This document shows positions 24,683 to 32,963 of a stretch of DNA of 64,000 nt, piece after piece. The first letter of the stretch is position 1. Every line of letters begins with the position of its first letter. The translations under genes and the position numbers were made by a program. The notes under the pieces were generated by a model. The model did no database searches, was not told the origin of the DNA, and saw only the letters and a program-made list of their open reading frames with translations. This DNA comes from an uncultured Robinsoniella sp. Its GTDB lineage: Bacteria > Bacillota > Clostridia > Lachnospirales > Lachnospiraceae. The DNA lies in contig UQCR01000013.1 of the NCBI GenBank assembly GCA_900539655.1, positions 1-64,000 on the forward strand, written 5' to 3'.

Positions 24683-25783
24683 ATGGGAGAAATCAGAGTA
24701 GACGACAATAAAAAACTGTTACAATTATTTGGAAGTATGTTATTATTCGTTTTTAGCCTTTTTTTGCTATTCCTGGCAAAAGAATACAAAGGATTTGCGG
24801 AATGGTACTCGGCAACGATTTATCCGGTCCTGGTTAACTGTTTTGGGCGGTTGGAATCTATATTTCCTTTTTCTTTGGTAGAAATATTCCTATATGTTGC
24901 GTTAACTGTCTGTGTTATTAGTATTTTCATATTTATTTTGAAGGTATTTCGCAAACAGAAAAAATTTTCTCATATTTACATAGGTTTTTTATATCTGGTA
25001 CATGGAGCTGCAATCCTGTTTTTTTTATATACGATTAACTGTGGTATTAATTATCAGAGAGTTTCTTTTTCACAGCATAATGGATTTGAGGTTGTTTCCT
25101 ACACTTCATCCGATCTTGCCGTTCTGTGTGAGGACTTAACAGTAGAAGTAAACTTGTGGGCAGGAATGGTGAAACGCAATACGGAAGGTATCTGTATTGT
25201 TGACATTAATGTTCAAAATCAGGCAGTGGAGGCTATGAAAGAGATCAGCAAAGATTATATCGGTTTGTCAGATTATTATCCCAGGCCTAAAAAGTTATGG
25301 GCATCCGGTATTTTATCCGTACAGAGTTTAAGCGGTATCTACTCTCCTTTTACGATTGAGGCAAACTACAATGGAGATATGCTTCCCTATAATATCCCAT
25401 TCACTGCATGCCATGAACTCTCCCATTTAAAGGGGTTTATGCAGGAGGATGAAGCAAATTTTATTGCGTATCTGGCATGTGAAAAGTCAGATATTCCGGA
25501 ATTCCGTTACAGCGGCAGCCTTACCGCATGGATCTCCAGCATGAATGTGCTTAGCAAGTCGGATAAAGAGGCATACAAAAGAATCCGCAGACAGCTCAAT
25601 CCGATTGTTGAAGCAGACCTTACCGCTAATAATAGCTTTTGGAAGCGCTATGATACGAAGGTGGCAAAGGCCGCTGTTAAAATGAATGATACTTATTTAA
25701 AAGCAAACGGACAGTCAGATGGCGTAAAAAGTTATAACCGCATGGTGGATCTTATGGTAGGTTATAAAGTGTTTTTTGAGTAA
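24683..25783 (+). CDS. DUF3810 family membrane protein with a zinc-protease-like HExxH motif
   Basis: A 366-residue protein with three membrane segments in the first 130 residues and a soluble C-terminal part. HELSHLKGF at about 243 followed by EDEANFIAY about 17 residues later resembles a gluzincin-type zinc site (HExxH plus downstream Glu). Substrate and role are unknown. The ATG at 24683 is preferred, though its ribosome binding site is weak; an in-frame GTG at 24665 is an alternative. Confidence 0.8.
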   Translation: MGEIRVDDNKKLLQLFGSMLLFVFSLFLLFLAKEYKGFAEWYSATIYPVLVNCFGRLESIFPFSLVEIFLYVALTVCVISIFIFILKVFRKQKKFSHIYIGFLYLVHGAAILFFLYTINCGINYQRVSFSQHNGFEVVSYTSSDLAVLCEDLTVEVNLWAGMVKRNTEGICIVDINVQNQAVEAMKEISKDYIGLSDYYPRPKKLWASGILSVQSLSGIYSPFTIEANYNGDMLPYNIPFTACHELSHLKGFMQEDEANFIAYLACEKSDIPEFRYSGSLTAWISSMNVLSKSDKEAYKRIRRQLNPIVEADLTANNSFWKRYDTKVAKAAVKMNDTYLKANGQSDGVKSYNRMVDLMVGYKVFFE

Positions 25784-25789
25784 TTTACA

Positions 25790-25818
25790 TTGACTCTCCT
25801 GATAAATCCTTGTATACT
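25790..25818 (+). promoter_or_regulatory. Sigma-A promoter for the S41 peptidase
   Basis: TTGACT, 17 nt, TATACT, with the -10 about 70 nt before the TTG start codon. Confidence 0.7.
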
Positions 25819-25889
25819 TAAAATATTTAACGGGTATAGTTAATCAGGGACATACTATACTGAATAGAGAGTGCAAGGAGGACAAAACA

Positions 25890-27221
25890 TTGGAGGATAA
25901 CAACAGAGATCATAAGAATTCTTATTGGAAAGGCATTATAACAGGCGCCGCAGCGATGGGGATCATCTGTATAATGTCTTTATTGATTTATACGAACAGC
26001 AAGGCATGGGATTCCAGGCTTGTCACAGGTGAAACCAATGCGGCTTTGCAAACTGCCGCGGAAAGTGAGAACGGAACAGAATCCGATAAGAAGGAAGAGC
26101 TGGATGTAGCACGCATATCCAATAAAATCAGCACCATTCAGAATTTAATTGACAAATATTATTATTTTGATGAGAATAATGAGCAGGTTGAGGACTGGAT
26201 ATATAAGGGGATGCTGTATGGGCTGGATGATGTTTATTCTACTTATTACAATAAGGAAGATTTTGAATCTATGAAAAAATCTTCTTCCGGAAATTATTGC
26301 GGAATTGGAGTATTAGTTAACCAGCATTATATCACAAAACAAACCAGTATTGCTAAAGTCTATGAAAATAGCCCTGCAGAAGGCGCTGGAATGTTAGCTG
26401 ATGACATTATCATGGGAGTAGACGATCTCAATGTATCTGGAACAGAATTAAACAAAATTGTTGAAATGATATCCGGAGAGGAAGGAACCGATGTAAAGAT
26501 TACGGTTTACCGCAAATCCACAGATGAAACCCTGGAATTAACCATGAAGCGTCAAAAAATAAAAGTAGATACAATCTCTTATAAAATGCTCCCTGATAAA
26601 GTGGGGTATATTGCGATCAGTGAATTTGATGAAGTAACCGTGGAACAATTTAAAAATGCCATTGATGAATTAGAAAAACAGGGAATGGAAAAAATTGTTT
26701 ATGACCTTCGAAACTGTCCTGGCGGACTCCTTGACAGCGTGGTTTCCATGCTGGATTATATTCTTCCTGATGGACTGATTGTATATACGGAAGATAAAAA
26801 TGGCACTCGCCTGGACGAAATATCCGGAAAGGACGGGCATGAAGTAAAATTACCAACGGTGGTATTGATGAATGGGAATTCAGCCAGCGCTGCAGAGGTA
26901 TTTTCAAGCGCAATCCGGGATTATGAATGGGGGACATTAGCCGGAACCACTTCTTTTGGTAAAGGAATTGTTCAAAATGTCATTCCACTGGAAGACGGTA
27001 CTGCCGTGAAACTAACTATTTCCAGTTATTTCACAAAAAGCGGCTATTCCATCCAGGGTACTGGACTGGAACCGGACGTGGTGATAGAAGCAGATGAAGA
27101 ACAGGCAAAGGAAGCGAATGTTACAACTGAAAAGGATAAACAGCTTCAGGAAGCGTTGAAAATATTTGATAAACAGGAAAAGAAACAGGAAAAGAAACAG
27201 GAAAAGAAACAGGCAGATTAA
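25890..27221 (+). CDS. S41 family C-terminal processing peptidase
   Basis: A 443-residue membrane-anchored serine protease. One N-terminal membrane segment (about 13-35) is followed by a linker, a PDZ domain (about 135-215, YCGIGVLV... and NSPAEGAGML), and the catalytic domain. The catalytic serine is in MNGNSASAAE and the lysine in TSFGKGIVQ. These enzymes trim C-termini of secreted or membrane proteins. The start is TTG, fixed by AAGGAGG 8 nt upstream. The last residues are a KQEK-type repeat encoded by 12-bp tandem units. Confidence 0.93.
   Translation: MEDNNRDHKNSYWKGIITGAAAMGIICIMSLLIYTNSKAWDSRLVTGETNAALQTAAESENGTESDKKEELDVARISNKISTIQNLIDKYYYFDENNEQVEDWIYKGMLYGLDDVYSTYYNKEDFESMKKSSSGNYCGIGVLVNQHYITKQTSIAKVYENSPAEGAGMLADDIIMGVDDLNVSGTELNKIVEMISGEEGTDVKITVYRKSTDETLELTMKRQKIKVDTISYKMLPDKVGYIAISEFDEVTVEQFKNAIDELEKQGMEKIVYDLRNCPGGLLDSVVSMLDYILPDGLIVYTEDKNGTRLDEISGKDGHEVKLPTVVLMNGNSASAAEVFSSAIRDYEWGTLAGTTSFGKGIVQNVIPLEDGTAVKLTISSYFTKSGYSIQGTGLEPDVVIEADEEQAKEANVTTEKDKQLQEALKIFDKQEKKQEKKQEKKQAD
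27171..27213 (+). repeat. 12-bp tandem repeat at the end of the S41 peptidase gene
   Basis: Three identical units of aaacaggaaaag and a partial fourth. Each unit encodes KQEK, giving a charged tail; copy number could vary by slippage without shifting the frame. Confidence 0.9.
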
Positions 27222-27296
27222 AAAGAATATTACAGGTATATTGTGAGGTATATGCACAGTCATATTAACAGCAGCTGGTCTGTAAACGAATTAAAA

Positions 27297-27334
27297 AACA
27301 GGGTAAAATGGGATAACAACCATTTTACCCTGTT
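27297..27334. terminator. Bidirectional terminator between the S41 peptidase and eno
   Basis: Perfect 15-bp arms AACAGGGTAAAATGG/CCATTTTACCCTGTT around an 8-nt loop, with A and T runs outside, between convergent genes. Confidence 0.9.
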
Positions 27335-27350
27335 TTATGTGCTGCTGATA

Positions 27351-28640
27351 TTAATGCCTGTTAAATGCGTGAATACCAGGATATACTGCATCATTGCCCA
27401 GTTCTTCTTCGATACGAAGAAGCTGATTATACTTTGCAACTCTCTCACTTCTGCTTGGTGCTCCTGTTTTGATCTGACCGGTAGAGAGGGCGACTGCAAG
27501 ATCTGCAATTGTAGTATCTTCTGTTTCTCCTGAGCGGTGGGAGGCAATTGCCGTATAGCCGGCCTGTTGCGCCATTTTAATAGCTTCTATTGTCTCAGAC
27601 ACTGTTCCGATCTGGTTCAGCTTTATTAATATTGAATTTCCACAACCCATTTCAATTCCTTTTTTCAAGCGTTTGGTATTGGTGACAAAGAGATCATCGC
27701 CTACTAACTGTACCTTACTGCCAAGCTCTTTTGTCAGGAGCTGCCAGCCCTGCCAGTCTTCTTCGTCCAGGGCATCCTCGATGGAATAAATCGGATACTT
27801 TTCACAGAGCATCTTCCAGTGGGCAATGAGTTCCTGGGATGTGAAAGTCTTCTTGCTCTTTGGAAGCAGATAGGTGCCTTGCGTACTGCCTTTCCATTCG
27901 CTGGAAGCTGCATCAATTGCAAGCACAAAATCTTTTCCGGGCTGGTATCCAGCCTCTTCCACTGCCATTAATATATACTGGATGGCTTCTTCATCGCTGG
28001 AAAGATCAGGTGCAAAGCCCCCTTCATCACCGACTGAAACAGCCAGGCCTTTGGATTTTAATATGGATGCCAGCGTATGGAACACTTCTGTACACCAGCG
28101 AAGCCCTTCTTTGAAGTTTAGAGCCCCAACGGGCATGATCATGAACTCCTGTACGTCTACCGTATTAGAAGCATGTGCTCCTCCGTTAAGTATGTTCATC
28201 ATAGGAACAGGCAGTTTATTTCCAGTGATACCGCCAAGGAATTGATACAGGGGCATTTTTCTGGATATGGCTGCGGCGCGGACACAAGCGATAGATACTG
28301 CCAGAATTGCGTTGGCACCCAGATTTGATTTATCATCGGTTCCGTCAGCTGCAATCATTGCATGGTCGATTTTATAAATATCACCGGCATCCATATTAGA
28401 GATTACCTGGTTTATGGTTACATTAATATGTTCCACAGCTTTTTGGACACCCTTACCTTTAAAACGGGTATTGTCGTTATCCCTGAGTTCTAACGCTTCA
28501 AAGATTCCTGTGGATGCTCCGCTTGGTGAGGCACCTCTTCCTATGCTTCCGTCTTTGAGATGTACTTCCGCTTCAACAGTGGGATTACCTCTGGAATCAA
28601 TGATTTCCCTGCCTATTACTTTTTCTATTTCTAAATTCAT
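27351..28640 (-). CDS. eno: Enolase
   Basis: Glycolytic enzyme converting 2-phosphoglycerate to phosphoenolpyruvate. The 429-residue protein has all expected motifs: SRGNPTVEAEV, GASTGIFEALELRD, metal ligands in AIDAASSEW, SIEDALDEEDW and LVGDDLFVTN, catalytic lysine in ILIKLNQIGT, and SHRSGETED. Start ATG has AGAGGTG upstream. It is transcribed alone, after the reductase-ahpC pair. Confidence 0.97.
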   Translation of the reverse strand: MNLEIEKVIGREIIDSRGNPTVEAEVHLKDGSIGRGASPSGASTGIFEALELRDNDNTRFKGKGVQKAVEHINVTINQVISNMDAGDIYKIDHAMIAADGTDDKSNLGANAILAVSIACVRAAAISRKMPLYQFLGGITGNKLPVPMMNILNGGAHASNTVDVQEFMIMPVGALNFKEGLRWCTEVFHTLASILKSKGLAVSVGDEGGFAPDLSSDEEAIQYILMAVEEAGYQPGKDFVLAIDAASSEWKGSTQGTYLLPKSKKTFTSQELIAHWKMLCEKYPIYSIEDALDEEDWQGWQLLTKELGSKVQLVGDDLFVTNTKRLKKGIEMGCGNSILIKLNQIGTVSETIEAIKMAQQAGYTAIASHRSGETEDTTIADLAVALSTGQIKTGAPSRSERVAKYNQLLRIEEELGNDAVYPGIHAFNRH

Positions 28641-28662
28641 ACCGCACCTCTTTCTGATTAGG

Positions 28663-28701
28663 ACTGATACAGTGATTACCCTCAGGCATTACTGTATCAG
28701 T
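28663..28701. repeat. Perfect 11-bp inverted repeat upstream of eno
   Basis: ACTGATACAGT (28663-28673) and ACTGTATCAGT (28691-28701) around 17 nt. It ends 22 nt before the eno start and just after the reductase stop. No T-run follows, so it could be an operator or a 5' UTR hairpin rather than a terminator. Confidence 0.6.
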
Positions 28702-28704
28702 ATA

Positions 28705-30357
28705 TTATCTGGTTTCAGTTATGAGACCTAAAATTTCCTGAATGTCTTTCTTGCCAAAATACGCATGTTCCTGATTGATAATCATGCAGGGGACACTCAT
28801 AATCTGATAATCTTCTTTTAGTTTGGGGAAATGATTTATATCAAATACATCACACTGGATATTCGCATTTTCAATTGCAATTCTGCCTGCTGCCATAACT
28901 AAATCCGGACACATGGTACAAGATAAGGAGATGGCTATCTCTATTTTAACAGAAGTTGTAATTGCCCGTATTCGATCAAGTAACTGCCCATCGATCATCT
29001 GGCCGGGTCCTGCTGCATTATATAAAGTAATGATAAAGGAATTGAATTCGTGTCCCCCGGGAACTCCATGAAAGCAAAAGCCCAAAGATATGCCTGAACT
29101 ATCACATATATCTATGGAGGGAGTTTGCGTGGCGGCTGCATCCCGTATCATTTCTGATTCGATCCAGGATGTCAGAGAAGCCATTTCCCGTACAAATCCT
29201 TCTGTTTCCTGTGATATGGAACTTTGATCCAGAAACGCCTTTAAAATAATCTTTTTATTAAACTTTTCAAATAATGGTTTTAGCTGGTTTCTCATGGCAG
29301 GAGGAATAAATGATCCGTCCGACTCTCCCGCTTCCTGTTCCTGCTGTTGTGTTACATCCATTGACTGATCATTCTTTACGCGTATTTTATCAGGCATGGG
29401 AATAGGGGGAATATGATTGCGGTCATGGACCTCGGAAACATGTTTTTCAAGAGCAGTTGCGGCTTTAGCCCCATCTGCAACGGCTGTCACTACCTGACGG
29501 AGATTTTTCACACAGATATCTCCTGCACCGTAAACACCGTCAATATTCGTTTTGTGATTGATATCGGTGATCAGGTAGCCATGCTCGTTAACTTCTACGA
29601 TATCTTTAAACAGCCCGTTTGCAGGTGCGTACCCTGCAAAAACGAAAATGCCGAAGGAACTGCCGTCCTCCGGTTCAAACCGTCTGGTTTCCCCGGTCCG
29701 GTTATTGTATAATAATGCATATTGCAGCTTGCCTTCGCCACCGGCTTCTTTGATTTCAGTATGAAACAGAACCTTAATTTTATCGTAGTGATCCAATTCG
29801 TCTGAGGCAGATTTTGCACAGGAAAAAGAATCACCGCGAACCAGTATCAGCACCTGTCGCGCATACTTGGTGAGAAAGATCGCTTCTTCTACTGCTGCGA
29901 AGCCTCCACCTACCACAAGAACATCTTTCCCGGTAAAAAACTCTCCATCACAGGTTGCACAATAAGCAACCCCTCTGCCCTGAAACTCCTGCTCTCCGGG
30001 AAAGCCTATTTTCCTTGGGGATGCACCGGTAGCCAGTATGATGCCCAGAGCCTTTTTCTCACCCCTGTCGGTTATTACCGTTTTAATATCTGCATCTAAA
30101 TTCAGATGTTCTACATTTGCAAGGAGAAATTCTGCGCCAAATGATTCTGCCTGCATTCGCATCCCTTCGGTCAATTCACTGCCGCTGATGCTTGGTATGC
30201 CCGGGTAGTTTACAACTTCCGAAGTGATGGTAATCTGTCCGCCAAATTTTTCTTTTTCAATTACCAGTGTCCGGTACCTGGCACGCGCCATATAGATAGC
30301 GGCAGAGAGGCCTGCCGGCCCTCCGCCCACTATGATTACATCATATAACGCTTCCAT
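28705..30357 (-). CDS. AhpF-like NAD(P)H peroxiredoxin reductase with rearranged domains
   Basis: A 550-residue flavoprotein. Residues 1-310 are a thioredoxin-reductase-type core: FAD loop VGGGPAGLSAAI, redox pair YCATCDGEFF, and nucleotide loop VGGGFAAVEEA. After a linker, residues 350-550 resemble the tandem thioredoxin-fold module normally at the N-terminus of AhpF, with its CTMC redox site and cis-Pro region SVPCMII. So the domain order is the reverse of E. coli AhpF. It starts 1 nt after ahpC and most likely recycles that peroxiredoxin. Confidence 0.88.
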   Translation of the reverse strand: MEALYDVIIVGGGPAGLSAAIYMARARYRTLVIEKEKFGGQITITSEVVNYPGIPSISGSELTEGMRMQAESFGAEFLLANVEHLNLDADIKTVITDRGEKKALGIILATGASPRKIGFPGEQEFQGRGVAYCATCDGEFFTGKDVLVVGGGFAAVEEAIFLTKYARQVLILVRGDSFSCAKSASDELDHYDKIKVLFHTEIKEAGGEGKLQYALLYNNRTGETRRFEPEDGSSFGIFVFAGYAPANGLFKDIVEVNEHGYLITDINHKTNIDGVYGAGDICVKNLRQVVTAVADGAKAATALEKHVSEVHDRNHIPPIPMPDKIRVKNDQSMDVTQQQEQEAGESDGSFIPPAMRNQLKPLFEKFNKKIILKAFLDQSSISQETEGFVREMASLTSWIESEMIRDAAATQTPSIDICDSSGISLGFCFHGVPGGHEFNSFIITLYNAAGPGQMIDGQLLDRIRAITTSVKIEIAISLSCTMCPDLVMAAGRIAIENANIQCDVFDINHFPKLKEDYQIMSVPCMIINQEHAYFGKKDIQEILGLITETR

Positions 30358-30358
30358 A

Positions 30359-30922
30359 TTAAATCAGTCCCACAAGCTCCAGGCTTGGCTTCAGTGTCTC
30401 TGCACCTGGCTGCCATTTTGCAGGGCACACCTGGTCGCCATGTTCAGCAACAAACTGGGATGCCTGCACACGGCGGAATAATTCATCTGCATTACGTCCC
30501 ACGTTGCCTGCAATTACCTCATAAGCTACAATCTTGCCTTCCGGATTCACGATAAAGCTTCCTCGTTCAGCCAGACCGTTTTCTTCGATCATAACATCAA
30601 AATCCCTGGTCAATTCCCCAGTGGGGTCAGCCAGCATTGGGTACTGGATTTTTTGAATGGTTTTTGAAGCATCGTGCCATGCCTTATGGACAAAATGTGT
30701 GTCACAGGAAACGGAATAAATTTCACAGTTAATATTTTTAAATTCCTGATATTTATTTGCCAGATCTTCTAACTCTGTGGGGCACACAAAAGTAAAATCA
30801 GCCGGGTAGAAAAAGAATACCGACCATTTTCCAATGATATCATTTTTCGTTACTTCCTTAAATTCACCTCCTACGTATGCCTGCACTTTAAAATCATTTA
30901 CTTCTCTTCCAATTAATGACAT
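30359..30922 (-). CDS. ahpC: Alkyl hydroperoxide reductase C (peroxiredoxin)
   Basis: A typical 2-Cys peroxiredoxin of 187 residues that reduces hydrogen peroxide and organic peroxides. The peroxidatic cysteine is C47 in ADFTFVCPTE, the resolving cysteine is in QVCPAKW near residue 168. Start ATG follows AAGGAGG. It is the first gene of the ahpC-reductase operon, with two candidate metal or redox operators upstream. Confidence 0.97.
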   Translation of the reverse strand: MSLIGREVNDFKVQAYVGGEFKEVTKNDIIGKWSVFFFYPADFTFVCPTELEDLANKYQEFKNINCEIYSVSCDTHFVHKAWHDASKTIQKIQYPMLADPTGELTRDFDVMIEENGLAERGSFIVNPEGKIVAYEVIAGNVGRNADELFRRVQASQFVAEHGDQVCPAKWQPGAETLKPSLELVGLI

Positions 30923-31001
30923 AATTTGTTTCCTCCTTAGATTTCATATTTTAAATTATAGTCAGCTTGTATTATTCCAAAAATCGCTGATCTTATGAAT
31001 T

Positions 31002-31024
31002 ATTATAGTTAGTTATTGCTAACT
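31002..31024 (-). promoter_or_regulatory. Inverted repeat overlapping a putative ahpC promoter
   Basis: AGTTAG and CTAACT arms (31007-31012, 31019-31024) with a 6-nt centre sit directly against a TATAAT (31002-31007, minus strand). The shape resembles metalloregulator (DtxR/MntR-like) sites. A second TATAAT lies closer to the gene at 30955-30960. Which promoter is used is not known. Confidence 0.4.
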
Positions 31025-31075
31025 TAATTGCATTTTAACACGCAGCGAAGAACTAGTCAATAGATTTTATAATAA

Positions 31076-31090
31076 TGATAATTATTATTA
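31076..31090. promoter_or_regulatory. Fur/PerR-like box upstream of ahpC
   Basis: TGATAATTATTATTA fits the 7-1-7 Fur-box consensus TGATAATNATTATCA at all but one position and PerR at all but two. It lies about 155 nt upstream of the ahpC start in AT-rich sequence, so chance is possible. Confidence 0.35.
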
Positions 31091-31104
31091 ATTTAAGAGA
31101 TGAA

Positions 31105-31133
31105 ATAAAAATGAGGCTGCGATATACAGCCCC
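31105..31133 (-). terminator. Intrinsic terminator after the ABC exporter operon
   Basis: Stem GGGGCTG/CAGCCTC (one wobble) with loop TATATCG, followed by ATTTTTATTT on the minus strand, 7 nt past the stop. Confidence 0.85.
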
Positions 31134-31139
31134 ATTTGT

Positions 31140-32963
31140 TTATGCCAATACTTTTCGGGAAGATTCTTCCTGGAATTGCTTACTGTAAAGGTCATGGTAA
31201 TAACCTTTCTTTTTTAACAGCTCCAAATGTTTCCCCTGTTCAATTATTTTGCCGTCTTTCACCACCAGAATTACATCTGCTTTGCGAATAGTGGACAGCC
31301 TGTGGGCGATTAAGAATGAGGTTCTTCCCTCCAGCAGCTGCATAGTGGCATTTTGAATCAACTGTTCTGTCTGTGTGTCAATCGATGAGGTTGCCTCATC
31401 CAGTACAAAGATTCTGGGATCTGCCAGTACCGCGCGAGCGAAGGAAATCAGCTGTTTTTCACCTGTGGACAGCCGGTCGCCGCCTTCACCTACATCACTT
31501 TGATATCCATTTTCCAGCTTATCCACCACCAGATCGGCTGATACCGCTTTTGCAGCAGCAATTACCTGTTCGTCAGTTGCCTCTAGATTGCCGTAACGGA
31601 TATTCTCCATAACAGTACCGGAGAACAGGTGGGGATTCTGCAAGACATAACCGATATTACTGTGAAGCCATAACTGGCTGCGTTCCCGGTAATCCTTCCC
31701 GTCTATGAGGATTTTCCCTTGGGTCGGCTCAAAGAAGCGGCACGCCAGATTGACCAGGGTACTTTTTCCTGCGCCAGTCTCTCCTACTATAGCGACTGTG
31801 GTTCCCTCCGGAATTTTCAGGTTGAAATGGCTTAATACTTCTTCGTTTCCGTCCGGATAATGGAAGGAAACATCTTTAAATTCAATTTCTCCATGGAGTG
31901 TCTCCCAGTTTTCTTTTTTCGGATAGAAGGAATCCCCATATTTATCAGTGATTTCTTTTGAATCCACGATTTGTGGTTCCTGATCCAATAAACCGGCAAC
32001 TCGTTCTATATTTGCCTGTACGGAGATTATGTCCGCAATATTCCGGGCAAGCTGCTGAATAGGTTCGAAGATCCCGACTGCATAGGATGTAAAGGCAGAC
32101 AGAGTTCCGATCATCAGGAGATTTTTTAATACCATATTTCCGCCCTTAGCCAGAACCAGAGCCGTTGCAAGGGAACTGAACAACATAACCAGAGGTATAT
32201 ATACAGCACTTAGTCTGGCTGCACGCACTCCTGCGGTTTTCATTTCATCCGTAATCCCCTGAAAGTCATCATAATTCTTATCTTCGATGACAAGTGTTTT
32301 GGATGTTTTAGCACCCATAATTCCTTCGTTATATGCTCCTGTTATTTTAGAATTTATCTTACGAACCTTCCTGTTCCAGGTCAGAATCCTGTTCTGGAAA
32401 TAGATGGTTAGCAGGGCGATAACGGGAACGATGAGTATTACCAGCAGTGCCAGCTGCCAGTTTAGGATCAGCATGGCTATAAACACGCCAAAGACGTAGG
32501 TGGATGCCCATAATACATCGATCAGGTTCCAGGCTATCAGTCCGGCTATGCGGTTTGTATCACTCATGACTCTTGCAAGGATATATCCAACCGGCGTTAC
32601 ATTGTAATAAGAAAATGACAATGTCTGCAGATGAACGAAGCATGCCCTCTTTAAGTCTCTGCCCACCTGCATTTCTACTTTCATATTGCCTCTGGTAAAG
32701 AAGATTACACTGAGGGTCTGCAGCAGAATTACTATGGCATAAACGACACCAAATCCTGCAATGCCGTCTATGGTATTTTCTTCTATAAAATGATCAATAG
32801 CATAACGCTGAAACAATGGCAGTGCGATATCCACCAGAGAGCAGAATAAGTTCAGCGCAATGATCATGATAAAAGTCTTTTTATATGGTTTTAGAAACGG
32901 CAGGATCTTTTTCCAGATCTTTATATCAAATGATTTTGTGAATTCCTGCTCTTCGTAGCTCAT
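31140..32963 (-). CDS. ABC exporter subunit (permease fused to ATPase), degenerate-signature half
   Basis: A 607-residue half of a heterodimeric type IV ABC exporter: six membrane helices (about 30-320) then an ATPase domain with Walker A GETGAGKSTL, signature LSTGEKQLI in place of LSGGQ, Walker B IFVLDEATSSID with the catalytic Glu kept, and H-loop AHRLST. Together with the next gene it forms the asymmetric pair known from BmrCD, LmrCD and TM287/288, which export drugs or lipids; the substrate is unknown. It overlaps its partner by 4 nt. Confidence 0.92.
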   Translation of the reverse strand: MSYEEQEFTKSFDIKIWKKILPFLKPYKKTFIMIIALNLFCSLVDIALPLFQRYAIDHFIEENTIDGIAGFGVVYAIVILLQTLSVIFFTRGNMKVEMQVGRDLKRACFVHLQTLSFSYYNVTPVGYILARVMSDTNRIAGLIAWNLIDVLWASTYVFGVFIAMLILNWQLALLVILIVPVIALLTIYFQNRILTWNRKVRKINSKITGAYNEGIMGAKTSKTLVIEDKNYDDFQGITDEMKTAGVRAARLSAVYIPLVMLFSSLATALVLAKGGNMVLKNLLMIGTLSAFTSYAVGIFEPIQQLARNIADIISVQANIERVAGLLDQEPQIVDSKEITDKYGDSFYPKKENWETLHGEIEFKDVSFHYPDGNEEVLSHFNLKIPEGTTVAIVGETGAGKSTLVNLACRFFEPTQGKILIDGKDYRERSQLWLHSNIGYVLQNPHLFSGTVMENIRYGNLEATDEQVIAAAKAVSADLVVDKLENGYQSDVGEGGDRLSTGEKQLISFARAVLADPRIFVLDEATSSIDTQTEQLIQNATMQLLEGRTSFLIAHRLSTIRKADVILVVKDGKIIEQGKHLELLKKKGYYHDLYSKQFQEESSRKVLA

